From the NCBI GenBank assembly GCA_028023455.1, contig JAQFVV010012441.1, positions 7,057,125 through 7,121,124 on the forward strand: a stretch of DNA of 64,000 bases. Reading direction: 5' to 3'. Position 1 is the first letter of the stretch; each line of letters opens with the position of its first letter. Under the pieces are notes generated by a model. The model saw nothing but the letters and a program-made list of their open reading frames with translations, ran no database searches and was not told the origin of the DNA. Positions 1 to 17,757 of the stretch are shown piece by piece. The position numbers and the translations under genes were made by a program. The DNA comes from Epiperipatus broadwayi (Eukaryota > Onychophora > Udeonychophora > Euonychophora > Peripatidae).

Positions 1-795
1 TATCATACCACAGAACATTCTCATTCCGAATATGTTACTCAGAATTATTTTGAAGGTAAACGCCTAGTGAATCATTTTTTAAGAAACTTGCAAATACAAT
101 TTTACTTTTCATTGATCAATGCTCATTCATTCAGTCTAATAAATAATAATTCCTTTTTCATCAATTTCCAGCCATATATATTGTAAATACATCAACATTA
201 ATATCCAAAAACCTAAAACCCATTATTAGCTTAATACATTACATATTTAAGCAGTAGTTAAACTTGTTTACATGATGATAAAATTAGTAATATTTAATTT
301 AAAATAATATATGAAACGTTAATTTGTAAACTAAAATCACCGCTAATAATAAGTTTCAGTCTTTTCCAATATCAATGTTGACTTATTTACAATAAATGTG
401 GTTATAAATTTATTTTAAACGCACATAATTATGTTAAGTAATATTTACTAAGGCTGTAACCTCAAGAATATACATCTGAAAAATACGAAGGTAGGGACCT
501 CTACAGGTCTTAACCACAAGCTTACGCTATGGAAGAAAAGAGGGGAACCTTCGTATTTTTCAGACGTATATTCTTGAGGTTACAGCCTTAGTAAATATTA
601 CTTAATATATGTGGTTGGGGGTCAGATGAAAGAGGCATTCTCTTTTTATTAGACTGAATGAATGGCAATGACAAATGAAAAGTAAAATTGTATTTGTCAG
701 TTTAGTTTTTAAAATGACTCATTACGAGTCTGCCTGCAAAATAATTATAATTAATATATTAAAACGAGTATGTTCTGCGATATGCTTATAAACAT
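1..795. repeat. Large foldback repeat with a nested perfect hairpin
   Basis: The stretch at about 1-160 reappears as its reverse complement at about 640-795. For example, the segment around AATACAATTTTACTTTTCAT on the left is mirrored near 665-695, and the 'cagaacat' start is mirrored near 770. The left half carries about 250 extra AT-rich bases (about 165-430) with no mirror, so one arm has probably taken an insertion or the other a deletion. A tighter hairpin (434-605) sits between the outer arms. No coding capacity is visible. The element may extend beyond the left edge of the window. Its class is unknown; a MITE or foldback transposon, or an inverted duplication formed by template switching, would all fit. 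Confidence 0.6.
434..605. repeat. 59-bp near-perfect hairpin
   Basis: The left arm (434-492) and right arm (547-605) are reverse complements with only one mismatch noticed, around a 54-nt loop. The outer end of the arm reads TTAAGTAATATTTACT. The same arm sequence and about 35 bp of its left flank recur at 24512-24620, so this is a dispersed family and not a chance palindrome. Confidence 0.8.
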
Positions 796-3185
796 ATAAT
801 CGAATGTTCTACTCTACCGCATCACCAACTTGCAGAAGATAAGAAAGCAAATGCATATTTTTTTTAAAAAAAAGCTTTTTTTTTTTTTTTTTTACAATTT
901 ATTCTAACAGTATCAAGACAATGTTTTTGAATAACATTTCAAAATTATCGATTTTTGATTTTAAAAACATAGACACTTAACATTATTAATTCTGTAGGAA
1001 AAATATACAAAATAAAATTTATAATAACTCTAGGCAATTTTAGGATATCTTGAAGAAACACTCTTAATGTTAAAAGTGCTAAAATATTTTAAACTTTTTC
1101 TCATCTCAGATATATAATGCTAATATGACTTCAGATATTTTTTTTTGATAAGTTTATAAATAATCAATGTAATAAGCATAATTAGAATTGTTGCACATAA
1201 CTATACATCTACATACATATATAAATATATAATTTAGTTTTTAAAATTTTGGGGTTTGTTTTGGCTATTTATAATTGCAAAAATAGCCCTAGATTGTAAA
1301 TCAAAGGGGAAATCAGTAATCAAATTTTACATTCATTTTTATAGCAAGGTGGAACCAACATTTTTAGGCAAGTTAATTTGAAACAATTAAAATTATTATT
1401 CCCTCTTCATTATATGGTTTACTATTATAATGATCTATTGAAATAAAAAAAATTACTTATTGCAGTTCAGAACAACTATTAAGTACAAAAATCAATTTGA
1501 TATTTATTTTGAAGTAACCAAAGCTTTTGATAGGATGAATCATAAAAAAGGTATACATAATTTCATTCATCAACTAATTTTTTAAAATTTTAGTCTTTTT
1601 TTACTTACAAAAGAATAATACACTTATTAATGGGAAATCTTTTTTTATAATTAATTACAAGTATGAAAATACCCAAGAAAAAAATTTTAAGTCATATCTT
1701 TTACTATTTATAACTCTATTGTCATTAATTAAACCTGAAAAAAATATGCTAATTTGCCAATAATCTTTTATCTCATGCATATGACATTAAAGATCTTTCT
1801 GAAGTATCATAATGCTAATGGTTTTGGATTTTTTAAGGGATGTTTGCCAATTATAGGCAATTAAACCTAAAAAATGTATATTGTATTATATCTACCAAAA
1901 TAACTGTTAGTAAACATTTATTATAACAATGTTCAAAAAATTATAAACTTTTAGACATAAAGTTTTACTATTTGTTTTTGTTAGATATTTTGTATTCAAT
2001 TATCACATCTGAACTATAGTTAATAAATGTTATAAAATTGTGAGCATGCTTTTAAAAATCAAATATAGAGTTTAGTGTTGAAATGATATCTTATTTTTTG
2101 ATACTTTAATTGTTCTTATTCTGCTTTATGAATTTTATATTGGAAAAAACTTGCAACAATATCATATAAATAAAATACAAATACTCTCAAATATATTTAT
2201 AAAGACAAATCATAAGAAATATGATTGGTATATTTAATAAATGATTGTTAGCAGACATACCTGTCATATTTTACAATTTTTCACAAATCAAACATGTTCT
2301 ATTCCATAATACCTTATATCTTAATTAAATATCTTTCATTTTAAGTAAAAATTTTATTAACAAAATACAATAATTATATAAATATAATAACAATAAAAGG
2401 AATAAATATAATGATAGCTAACTGTACATAATTGTTAATTACCATTATATTTATTAGTTTTATTGTTATTATAATATATATTTTAATTAATGGATATTTT
2501 ATTTATAAATAAGATTTAAATTATAGATCTTATTCATTTATTTATTTTTATAATTATTTTCTTTTAATTAAATAATATTTATTTTAATTTTTCAGTTTAT
2601 TAATTCCATAGCTCACATGGAGACAGATCAATACTTGACCAAATTTTTTCTATTATCTTTTTTTGGGAGGTATCTGATGCAGTTATTAAAGTATTTATTC
2701 CAATTATTATCAAGTTTTTAATACATTATAAAACTATATTTTAATATTCAAATAAAAGTTCTGGGCATTCATACAGAAAAGGTAGCCTTTATGATCATGA
2801 TATTTTAAATATTGAAAGCATGCTAAACATTAATAAAAGCTAAGTTTAGGGTATAATGGCTCTCTTTTTTATATAAATGCCCAGAATTGCTTATAAAATT
2901 ATAAATAAGAGCATTTAAACATTCTCTATTAGTTTATTACATAACTAAGAGTAAATGATTTTTGAATAAAAAATATTAACTACTTCAATGGTTACTTTAA
3001 AATATTGCATATCATTTGACAATGTTATTTATTATATATCATTCATGATTCCAACTTTAAACTCTAGATATAAATATTACTTTTTTATCAATTTTTAAAC
3101 ATAATGCTAATTCATATTTTATATAGATTGCAGCTAGAATAAAAAATATAGTTTTAATGTAACTTTTTGTTTAACCAAAGTACAG
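796..3185. other. AT-rich DNA without a recognisable gene
   Basis: I see only homopolymer runs (for example poly-T near 878-894) and very AT-rich sequence. No frame here gives a protein-like reading of useful length, and I recognise no repeat family. Confidence 0.5.
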
Positions 3186-3190
3186 TTATA

Positions 3191-3408
3191 TCACATGATC
3201 ATCATTTCATATGCTTACACATGCTGTAAATTAAAACTTCATACAGTAGTGCCACCAAGTGTAAGCCTTTGTAATCAGTGGATGCAACTAGAAATTACTC
3301 TGGGAATGTTGGATGAGTAGGCACTAGGTATGGATTTTATGTATAAATCTTCCTGCATCCATTGATTATGAAGGTATGCACTTGGTGACACTACTTTATA
3401 GAGAGTTT
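3191..3408. repeat. Family A foldback repeat, short copy
   Basis: It begins with the family A terminal sequence TCACATGATCATCATTTCAT and carries CATACAGTAGTGCCACCAAG. The mirror of that segment lies near 3375-3405, so this is a compact palindrome of about 200 bp. The central part (GATGAGTAGGCACTAG-like) is shared with copies at 6964-7812, 26195-26372, 29055-29625 and 33384-33598. It is noncoding, and probably a MITE or foldback element of unknown superfamily. Confidence 0.6.
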
Positions 3409-3419
3409 GGTACTCTTAT

Positions 3420-4775
3420 AGAGTTATATGTTTTACATTAATTGATCTATTATAATTTATAATACATGATAATAAAATAAAAAAGTCATTGTATTGTTAT
3501 GGGTGAGGCCAAATTCTCTAACAACAAAAATGTAAATTAGTGTACAAGTTTTAAATAGTATTAATATTTCACTGGTTAATTATGAAATAGTTATTAATTT
3601 CCCTGTAAAAGATTATGGCTTTGATCTATTGCTTACAAATAAATTGATAATTACTACTAATACTATTACTACTACTACTTCTGATTCTGTTTATTATTAC
3701 TATCATCATTAAAAACTGAATAGCATTGATGTATTATTATTATTTCTTATAATAAAAAGAACATTTTTTACCTACAAATGATGAAACTACAGCTTGTTCT
3801 GTTGTTATATATCATAGATTTGTAATTATTCAAGTAACTGAAATATAAATGATAAAATAATCAGTGAAATATTACATTTGCAAAAATAAAAAACAGATTT
3901 TAATAATAATATTTCTTTGTTTATTATTATTAAAAATTTTCTAAGATCATTGTTCCATATTTGTTTACGAAACTATTTTAAGTCACTAGATTCAATCTAA
4001 TTTAAAATTAGAGCCTTAAAATGATCCAAAAATTTATAAGATAATATCATTATTAAGTAATGTATATTAATTTTTTTTTGCAAGATGTATATTATTAATG
4101 CTATTTTAAATCTATAGATGCAAATTCACTTTTCATCATGTACCCCTCCACAAAAAGATCAAAGGAGAAAAATTTGCTGTAATCTATGATTATATAATTA
4201 ATGCTAAAAATAGACAAATGCATTTAGTTGTGATATACTTTCATCTTTATTATTTCAACGGAATTGTTTTGATGTGTTTTTCACTCTTTTGCAAAGACTC
4301 AAATCAATAGCTAAATTGTACTTTTTTACAATTTTAGAAAATATGAGGACCACTACTATAAAAATAGCGATCTTTAAGTATCCGGGTACCTATTTTACTT
4401 TTAATGCATTTATGATATAGATTAAATTGTTAGCAGCTGTAATATATTAAAATTTGCTGACAATATAAAATTATTTTTCTATAATTAATCATTAATCTGA
4501 CCACTTAAGATTGCAAAAATATAAAAATATTTTGTGATTTGATACAAATTAAGTAACATATTAAATATTAAAAATACTTTCATGATTTATTCATTAACTA
4601 AAGTTTACTTGTTTGTTTTTATAATTGTGTTAATGTTAGTTTTATCTTTAGAAAAATAAAATAAAGTACTTAGAAATCCGGTTTATTCATATTAAACCTT
4701 TTCAACACATTACTACAAAAATTTATAGATATATCTCCACACTATCAAATTCTTTTTAAAACATATGAATGAAGA
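3420..4775. other. AT-rich DNA without a recognisable gene
   Basis: This has simple ATT/ACT-rich stretches (about 3650-3720) and no supported coding or RNA gene. Confidence 0.5.
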
Positions 4776-4780
4776 CATAC

Positions 4781-4880
4781 TAAAAAGCAAATGATTCTTA
4801 ATATGCATCTTATGCTGAATCGGCATTTATCAGTTGGCCTAGATCACCACTTCTTATATATATATATGCATGATCTGGGG
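4781..4880 (-). repeat. Family B repeat, fragment
   Basis: The segment around 4810-4850 (TATGCTGAAT..GGCATTTATCAGTTGG..TAGATCACCA) matches the core of family B seen complete at 10868-11290, 44093-44418 and 51065-51425. Both ends are missing or too diverged to align by eye. Confidence 0.5.
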
Positions 4881-4889
4881 TTAAAAAGT

Positions 4890-6955
4890 ACATTTTAAAA
4901 ATATTGCATGTGGAAAAAGAGAAATGAAGCTGAATTACTTCATATACATGCATTAAATTTTAAAAAAATAGATAGCTTAATATTTAACTAAGATTTAAAG
5001 TTTATATTGACTAGAGATAATCTCTAATTTAATAAATGAGTAGTGTTACCCTTTATTCTATTTATTTAGATTGGAGCATGTCAAAGTTGTATATGGAATA
5101 AGTTTGAAAATTGAAAATCAAAATTTAACAAATAATAAAGGTATTTTACAATCATTCATACATCTATCCGACAATCTTCCATACATCTATCCATTTATAT
5201 AATACTTGCTTTAACAATTAGCTATTGCTTTGCTTGCAATATTTGTATAAAATATTGTGAGAGAAGATAAAAAATATAATGGAAACGCTTTTAAGTACAT
5301 GGATATATAATTAATTACCAGCTGGCAGGGAAACATGTATTGTGAAAAAAAGATTGTCAAAGGATGAGATATTTTCATAAAAACTGTATTCAGTAAAATA
5401 ATAAATTTACTTTAACTTACCAATAAGTTTATAAAAATCCTTATACAGCAAGAATACAATGATTTATTTTATATTTAAAAATACAATCATAGTTCTTATG
5501 TTACTTTTGATTTTATTTGCTAGTGCAGAGATGGTATATAAATTAAACAATAAGGATTTTTCATTCTTACATGTGCTGTACTGTTTTTTTTTATATTTCA
5601 CTGATATCTTGTTGAGTATTGATGAAACTCTTGAACTGAGATATAAGATAGAGGCTTTTGAAGAGATAAGAGCAGCCAACATCTTTAAATCTAATTTCTA
5701 ATTATATAAACCAATCTAAAGTCTCTCACTTTACTTCCATTATTTTCTTTCAGCTTATGAATTCTTGAGAAATCTTTAAATTTACTATGTGTTAATACTT
5801 GAGATATAATTTCAGCCATGTTGTACAACAAATTATTTTCAAATGAGAATACATTCAGTTTAAAACTTCTATGATTTTATGCTAAATGTAAACTAATACT
5901 TAGTTTGTAAGTTTGAAACTATAATTGAATTATTATTAATCTGTTATTACATGATTAACAAACTTAAATTGAGTTATTATTATTACCCCTTAAAACATAT
6001 TCATATCTATATTTTTTATGATGACTTATTGCTTTTCACGACTGTATTTTCCTTTTGATCCCTGTTAATTTTAATAAAATCTATTTACTGAGTCATGTGA
6101 TCAGAATTTTTTTCTTTTATGATTATTTTAAATATTCAAGTTTCAATTCCATAGTAATCTCTAGCAAAATATATTTATTAAAAATATTGTTTTTTAATGC
6201 AGACCCATTTATTTCTGCTGAAAGCATTCACATTTTAAGTTTGTGACTAACTCTATCCATTATGTTTTATTTACATACTTATCAAATGCATGTTATTTAT
6301 ATAGAGAACTTGTAGTTATATCATATAATGAATTGTGTTATATTTTATTCAAATGACTAACTTTTTTATAATTTTGTTATATTTAAGTACTTCAAAATAC
6401 GTTAGACTATAAAAATTGCTATTTTTTAACTAGATACAATTTACTTTTTGTATCATATTCATTTTTCTACCATAACAATAAAATAAAAATGACATTTATC
6501 TTTTAAATTTCTCCCAAGCATTTCTATTGTTGCACTTTTTCAGATGTTATCTTTCTAAAATCGTATTATCTTACATATTTGAAATATCTGGCAGACTTGT
6601 GAAATCTTTTTTTTATTTAATTATGATTTAACAATTTTATTATTTTATTTAATTTATTCAACTTTATTTATATGTGATAAAATATATTGCATAAAAATTC
6701 GTCTCTTAAAACAAAAAAAAAAATTGTGATTTTTGCTACAAATTTTATTCTAAATATTGATGTAAAAGTGTATATTAAGTACAGTAGTTTTCTTCATCTG
6801 ATCAAACTGCAAATAATTTTTGGAACATTTGGTTCTTATATTCTATCTCTCCTCATCATATATATATATATCAAGACATCTGCTTAGATTCTTAAAAAAA
6901 GGTACAACAAATTATTTTAAGATAATAAACTACAAAAAATCTTTAAATAGTTAAT
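4890..6955. other. AT-rich DNA without a recognisable gene
   Basis: Short open frames of 60-80 codons occur (for example at 5459 and 6055), but their composition is what AT-rich noncoding DNA gives: I, F, L, K, N and Y only. No motif is visible and no gene is called. Confidence 0.5.
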
Positions 6956-6963
6956 GACAGTAA

Positions 6964-7812
6964 TAAACTATCCATACCAACTACAAATGGTTATAATCCA
7001 TGGATACAAGAAAGTTTGTGCATAAAATCCCTTTCTAATGCTTATTCATCCAATATCTCCAAACTAGTTTCTACCTTGATGCTTTCATCAGTGAGGAGCC
7101 TTGAACTTGAGAGCACTGTACTTAGATCTTAGAATCTACTACCCCCCCCCCAGTAGGCACCTTTTACCTATTTAATTAACCATAAAACTAAAAGCACAAG
7201 ATGAAAACACAATAATGTTTTCAATTCAAGTCCATTCACTTATATAGTCATATAAATCTAAATTCAGTTTAGCATCTATACATTTTGGTGTCCTTAGTTT
7301 TTCAAAAATCACAGTCATCATAATTCTGTAGGCAGGATAGGTATTAAACCATCCAAACATCACATGATCATCATTTCATATGCTTACACAGGTTGTTAAT
7401 AATAGTAGCAAACTCTCTATATAGTAGTGTCACCAAGTGCAAGTGTAACCAAAGACAACAAAAAGTATAGACTCTGAACTAAGTTCAGATCTATATGACT
7501 GTACAAGTGAATGGGGTTGGATTGAAAAATTATTGTGTTTCATATTGATCTTCCAGCTTTATAGCTAACCAAATAGATAAAAGATGACTTCTGGAGGGTT
7601 GCATGACATCCTAAGGCTCTTCACTGATGAAAGCCACAGATTAGAAACTAGCCTGGGGATATAGGGTGAATAGGCACTAGATAGGAATTTTATACACAAA
7701 CGTATCCACTGATTATCCTTGCACATGAAGATACTACTGTATGAAGAGTTTTCTACTGTTAATAACAGCTTGTGTGAGCATATGAAATGATAATCACATG
7801 ATATTTTGGTAG
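6964..7812. repeat. Family A compound inverted repeat
   Basis: Two family A arms face each other. The left arm at about 6964-7345 is mirrored by about 7440-7740. Shared landmarks include GTGCATAAAATCCCT, the CATCAGTGAGGAGC motif with its mirror, and TATAGTCATAT. The 7358-7420 stretch (ATCACATGATCATCATTTCATATGC..) is an internal terminal-repeat copy, and the right end mirrors it again at 7770-7805. A C11 run at about 7141-7151 interrupts the left arm. Two oppositely oriented copies fused end to end would explain the layout. It is noncoding. Confidence 0.6.
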
Positions 7813-7814
7813 TT

Positions 7815-9775
7815 TAAATGATCAATGACAGAGTGAAGTTCTTTCCCAATCTGAGCAAAAATGAAAGAAAACGCAATACCCATCTCTTAAATAATGAGTT
7901 TGAAATTTGTTTTTTTGTTCTACTTCCTTTCTAATTAACTGTAATTAGATGCCAATTTCCCAGCTAATAGTATCTGCATTATTTAAGATAAAAGTATTTT
8001 AAGCTTTTTTTTTTTTTAACAAAATCACTACCTATCTGACAAATACTATAATTCATCTGCATTCAAACCCCAAAAAATGCACTAACCACTATGGAATTAA
8101 GATACTGGCATTATTTTATGATAGACCATAAATTAAAAATTAAAATGATCTATATAGAATGTTTTACAAATAAATTCTATTGAAGCCGTAATACAAGTAT
8201 ATATGAATTAGCATATTCTTAAATATATTTCTTTTTTTATTTTCTTCATATAAAAGTATTATGTAATAACACATTGTAGTTGCAAGATAGAAGTGACTCT
8301 ATAATAGCTGAATACTACTTGAGGAATAGTCATTTATTAAATTGCATTGGGAATAATAATCCACTCTTTTATTCTACACCAGAGACATATATTGGAAGCT
8401 TGAGTAGTCAATGAATATTAATTATTATATTTTATATTGCTTTTTCACTATTGGCCTTCATAAAAAAATGGAATTTCAATAACTCATCTTTTATACTATT
8501 CAAGTTGATGACTTAAAAATTTAATCTCAAAACAAGCTAACATCCAAATATTTTAAATGCCTTAGTTATAGATTAACTTTAAGTTGAAAATTTTTGTTTC
8601 CATAATCTTTTGTTTAATATTTAATATTTACTCATAAAAATGAACATCTGGTGGTTAGTAGAATTTGTACTCTTGCTAAAATTTAGCACAATGTTGATCT
8701 AATTATCGCATGTCAAGATGTGCTTACTTGTGAGTATTTAAATTACATCAAAAATTCTGTTTCTATTTTGAACCTAATCTTGAAATTAGGATTGTAGTAG
8801 GTGAAAGCTAACTACTTCATCATTATATGTTGTTGTTTTTTGGCAATGACATAAAATATTCTATTTCTAATGTTCCCTGGCATGTAAATCAGTTTTAAAA
8901 TTATGTGATTTTGTGCAGTGATTGACTGGTAATAACTATAACTCATGATTCATGGAATACAACTTATCTCTGTCAGTTCTGGTGAAGCTTATCTCTATCA
9001 ATTCTGGTGGGGGATCTTTTTATGATCTCCTGAACAATAAACCATTTGACTATTTTGTAAGAGTGAGTAATGATATTATTGATTTAATGACAGGGAAACT
9101 ATAAAAAAGACTGGGGGGGGGGGGGATCTTGCAATAGTGAAACAGAAGTGAGATGGAAAAAATAAAGTTGGTTAGCAGCCTAAAGAAATAAAATTAGGAC
9201 TTTCTAAAAATAAATCAATAAAAAGAAAGTCTTGGTGATAATTACTGGGTCTATGTGCAAGGTAATGATACTAGTTATACTCATGTGTCATGTAAACAAA
9301 TGATTTTCATAGGGATGTATTACATTGAATCTTTGATTACTATCTGACAAAACTTGTATGCTTTATTATAAATAAATAAAACTAAAGGCTACAAAAGAAA
9401 TATAGTTTTAAAATACGTTTTGGGAATGTTTCACATCTCTTCTTAATGTTATATATATATATTACTGAGAAAATTTTCAGCTCATTATCATAACAATATT
9501 AAGATTTTTTTAAAAAACCCTTCCTCGTTTTTCTCTCTTCTTTTCACATAATTATCATTTTTACTTATAAGAAAAAAAAAATAAAGAATATCCATTTCAC
9601 TAATCAAACAAACCATTAATCACATCTACTATATAGATCATTTTTCTCTTCAACAATTCCTGCCCCTTGTTTAACAGTTTTCTTGAAAATAGTATTAAAA
9701 ATTTATCACTCAATTTTAATAAATCATCCATATGGATAAAACTTATAGGTAGTATTATTTCTTAGATTTTTATCA
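7815..9775. other. AT-rich DNA without a recognisable gene
   Basis: It contains a G13 run near 9112-9124 and scattered oligo-A/T. No supported gene or assigned repeat was seen. Confidence 0.45.
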
Positions 9776-9779
9776 CTAT

Positions 9780-10330
9780 ACTCCACAAAATCAATTTCTC
9801 AAAGCCCTTCTCATACCCTACCATGGGAATCACTATGCCAATTAAACTTCTTGCTTTTGTAAAAAATATTATCAATGCATTTTTAAAGCATAGATTTCAA
9901 TACACCCAGAGACTTCCCAAATCAGCAGTATAATTTTTCATAAAATTATCTATATCCTGTCCATCATGAATTATTTCTTCTCAGTTAAAAGGATGTTTTT
10001 CTATATTCCACAATAATCTGGAATAAAAAGGCAGTACCATTCATCATCAGAAAAATACCAAAAACATGCAAAACTTAATGGGCTCTCATTATATGGCATC
10101 CCTGCCATTTCTCTTCAAAGAGCCACCACTGAAACCATTAGATTAAATAAGTTCTTAAATATAGAAACCTTATTCATGTCAAAACATACAGACACTTCAC
10201 CAACCATTAAATAATAATTTTATCAAAACATTAATGAATCTCTTTACTATGCACATAATTCCCTCTCATAATCTCTTCTCTAACAGATTCAGTATTGAGA
10301 AATATATGTAGTGGGAAACCAAAATAAAAT
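9780..10330 (-). other. Less AT-rich stretch, possibly decayed coding DNA of unknown origin
   Basis: Base composition is visibly richer in C here than in neighbouring DNA. On the minus strand, frames read patches of protein-like sequence (for example around 9780-9970) broken by several stops. I cannot match it to a family. It could be an old transposon relic or simply unique sequence. Confidence 0.2.
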
Positions 10331-10867
10331 GTCAAATAATATCTTATTTTTTCTGTTGTTAAACAATAAATGCATCATAAAGCAGTTCATAGTTTGATAT
10401 CTAAAGCTAAATACCTGGATTTGTTAATTAAAATCAATGTCAAAGTCAATTCCACCAATAATTGTTGCCCTACAAAAGGTAATTTTCTATCTCAAAACAA
10501 TGAAATGATTATAAACCATTTCAAAATGGAATGTGTGTTTTATTATCTTTTATCCAACATAATTAATACCTTCTTCATTCTTTTCACACTCTAGTTGATA
10601 AAATACTGAATCTTTATGCCATGTTTCAAAGTCATAAAGCACTCTAAATAAATTTGATATTAAAATAAGAGACCGCTTCTATGCATCAGCATATATTTGT
10701 ATTTGTGTGAAATATGGTCTCGTTCCTAATATCACACTGATTTGATATTTCTTTCACTTTTTTTATTTGTTTTACTCATTAATGTATACGGTAAATATTG
10801 ACTATTTTAAAAATGTAACCAGTATTTAGAATACAAAAAAAAAAGCAATCAAACAGTTTTCATTGTT

Positions 10868-11945
10868 ATACTAAAATACAAGTATAATTTAATATACATG
10901 GAGTTTAGATGTGATTGTAGATGTTTTAAACATAGACTTTCAAGCACCCTTTAGCTACCAACTCTATCACCTACAACTGATACATATGACCACACACATA
11001 TGAAAAAGACAAATGATCTACAACATATGCATTTCATGCTGAACCTGCACTCATCAGTTGGTTCAGATGGTCATCTCTCACTTATATATAATTAGTGCTT
11101 GGTTTATATTAAGATAGCAAATTTTTGAACTTTAATGGACAGTCTTCAATCTACTCCACCCTCTAACTTTTCAGCCATCTATACCATTGAAAATCTGATG
11201 ATGGAATGCCCCAAATCCTTTGTTTATGCCAATATTATTATGAGGTCTAAGTTGACCTGAAGTCATTCTGACCACTTATGTATAGGACTTTTTCTATTTA
11301 AATACATAGAAGAACAATGGGCAAGATACAGGATAACTCCGTAATATTAGAATACAATTGTAATTTGATATACTTAGGGTTTAATTGTAATGGTAGCTGA
11401 AGGATACTTGAAAGCCTATGTTCAAATCATCTACAATTACATCTAGACTCCAAGTATATTAAATTATACTTGTTTTCTAATATTAGAGATTAAGTTTGTA
11501 TCCTGCTTATCCTCTTCTATGTATTTAAAGGGACACAGGCCTGTATATGAGAGGTTAGAGTGACTTAAGGTCAATATGGATATCAAAATAATATTGGCAT
11601 CAACAAAGGCTTTGGACATTCCATCATCAGATTTTTAATTGTGTGGATGGCTAAAGATTTAGAGGGCAGAGTAGATTGAAGTATGTCCATTAAAACTTGA
11701 AGATTTGGTATCTTAATATAAACTGAGCACTGATTACACATCTGTATGGAAAATGATAATCTGGGCCAACTGATGAGTGCTAGTTCAGCACAAAATATAT
11801 ATATTGAGATTATTTATATTTTGTTTTCCACATGTGTGTGGTTATGGGTATTGGTTGTGTGAGATACATTCAATAGCTGAAGGTTACATGAAAGTATGTG
11901 TTAAAATCATCTACAATTATCATTGTATTAGAAACAATAATATCA
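10868..11945. repeat. Family B compound inverted repeat, about 1.1 kb
   Basis: A complete family B arm in minus orientation (about 10868-11290) is mirrored by a plus-orientation arm (about 11500-11945). The centre (about 11310-11500) is itself inverted around about 11400. Arm landmarks are ACTTTCAAGC near the outer end, GTCCATTAAA-type sequence, and a GATTTTCAAT..GATG core. The outer ends read (A)AGTATA-rich sequence on both sides. It is noncoding. Two or three nested inverted copies are the simplest reading. Confidence 0.65.
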
Positions 11946-11949
11946 CATG

Positions 11950-14335
11950 ACTTTTACTCACATAAATTTTAATCATTGTATTTCATATGGCATCAACAAC
12001 ATTTTCTTTAAATTGTTTTAAAATAATAATACCATTATTATGCACTTTACCATTAAGTTAAAAATATTTTTTTCTGTTAAAAATATATAAATAAAATACT
12101 AAAACATTAAATATAATTCTAAAACAAAAGATGAAATAAAAAATAAAACATATAAAAAATTTATAAAATAACTGTGGAAAATGTAATTTGATTTATTGTA
12201 GTTATATAGAAAAATTAGAAGAAAAAAACAATAAAATAGATCATTTTAAAAAAAGATGATAAATCATCTCTATATATTTATTATTTCTCATATGCCACAA
12301 AATGTGTTATCAAAAAATTATTAGATCTTTAATCTAAATTCAAAATTCAAATAAAAAAAAAGATATATCAAATTAATTATACTAAATATAATAATAAAAT
12401 ATTTTAAAATAATTTGTTGCAGTTATCTAATAATTGATCATTTAAACATGAATAAAATATTATATATACAGTTATGTATATATTGGTGTTTGTATATATC
12501 TGTACTTTATTATGTATTTCATCTGTAAATAGATGTGTATATATTGTGCAAAAGTGATTATATATTTATATTAATGATGAATAATATAAATTATAAATAG
12601 AAAATAAAATTAATTACTTTTAGCATGCTAGTATGATTATAAATGTGTAATATAATTGTTTTATTATTATTTTATTGTTGCATAAAGTATGCAATAGCTA
12701 TAAGAACAAACAGAAAAGAGAAAATGATGAGAATAAAAAAAGAAGAAAAGTTGTATTTAAAATTCTAGATATTGCTATGTTTAATGGTATATAAATTTCC
12801 TCTTAATAATATAACTATGAAGTATTGTTTTACACATACTCTCTTTTCCTTAACACTCACATATACTATATTAACTTTCTGATCATATTTCTTATTATCA
12901 TCACTTTTAAAAATACATTAAACATATAAAATATATTAATATATCAGAATATTCTAATCGAATACATCTAATATTATTACCTTATCACTAAGCTTAACAA
13001 CTAATATTACACTCACATTATAGTCTTCAGCATGATGATTCATACCGCCTCATGAGTTACTCTTTTTATTTTTCCACTTTCCAGCAACTTCTAGAATCTT
13101 GTGGGAAACATTAAAAATCACTAATAACAACAACTTGATAAAATTTTTTAAAAATTTGATGAGTTTTTGTTTAAGCTTTCAGATCTGAATATGTTCTAAT
13201 ATTAAATATAAATAACTATAATCAAAGTTTAATAAAACTGTAATTGAAAGCTAATTCAATACACATAATCATTACTCTCTCCACTATTACTTTACTATAC
13301 ATAGAATTACTTTATAGGTCATTCCTACTACTTTTTCTCTTCATTATATTTTACTTAATAATTATTTATTTCCAAAATAAATATAAATAACTTCACTTAA
13401 TTATATTATCCAGCAATATACTATTTTGTCAAAATTTGTCATAATCAAAATTAATAGCTTTTCTTGCTAAATTTTTATCTTTTAGTACTTTATCTTATTT
13501 GCTATAAAAAATGTTCTTTTTTAAAATAAGCTTTTACTTAATATAATCTATAATAAACATTTATTATCATATTTAATTACTTAGTATTCTTTAATTATTA
13601 AATATACAACAAATATCTATTCTTTTTTATAGTTTTATAAAGTCAATTCAAGTAATACAAGTTACTTTACTTTAAAAGATAACTATTTTCATTTTGATAT
13701 CTCATGTCCATTAATAAACTATTTTAAAGTTTGGTAAACTAATTTCATTATTTTATATGTTATCGCTTTGTATTTACTTTTTCTCCTCTTCATAATTAAG
13801 TTATTATTTCAATTAAGCAACCAAGTAGAGATAAACAAAACATATTTCCTTACATGACAGTATTTATACTTTTGACTTAATTAAAGATGAGAATCCTTAT
13901 TCTTCATGGTTTTTCCAAAAACTACCAATAATAATTTATTCTTGCATTTTTAATTATGAATTCAAGTTTTAGACTGTAATTGTACTGCTAATGAAGAAAT
14001 TCAGTTTAATTCGCTCTATCATTTTTAAACTACTATTAAAAATATTATATTCCTTTCAGCGCTATTAATTTCCTTATTTTTATTGTTTACAAAATAAAAT
14101 ATATTAAATTTTATTATTTTTACAAACTTTTATATGAAACAACAGTTCACTTTATTTTATGATTTATATTTCTCTTTTTTTCCTTTTTCTCCTTTCTCTT
14201 TTCTTCCCTAGTTCATCTGCTTTTTTCTTTTTATACATCCAGACAGCATAACATCAAAAAGCCACTGAATTACATTTTATTGATCAATTAATTGAAAATT
14301 AACCAGCAGTTTTTTGAATAATTAATTTGCTGTCT
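11950..14335. other. AT-rich DNA without a recognisable gene
   Basis: This is extremely A+T-rich with short TA and TAA runs. No repeat family or gene was recognised. Confidence 0.5.
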
Positions 14336-14340
14336 ACTAT

Positions 14341-17690
<3,350 letters not shown>

Positions 17691-17710
17691 CCAATGAGGA
17701 TACTATCACA

Positions 17711-17757
17711 ATATATATATATATATAAATGTGTGTGTGGGTGTGTGTGCGTGTGTT
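17711..17757. repeat. Compound (TA)n(TG)n microsatellite
   Basis: An alternating TA tract runs directly into an imperfect TG tract (TGTGTGTGGGTGTGTGTGCG). Such alternating purine-pyrimidine runs are prone to slippage and to non-B structure. No gene is associated. Confidence 0.85.

Noticed and set aside
434-605. piggyBac-like MITE with TTAA target duplication
   Set aside because: TTAA at both ends is part of the palindrome itself. The related copy at 24512 lacks TTAA and shares flanking sequence, so TTAA is not a target duplication.
5459-5701. 80-codon hydrophobic open frame, possibly a small membrane protein
   Set aside because: Phe/Leu/Ile-rich frames arise easily in T-rich DNA. The opposite strand is open too, and no homology or regulatory context is visible.
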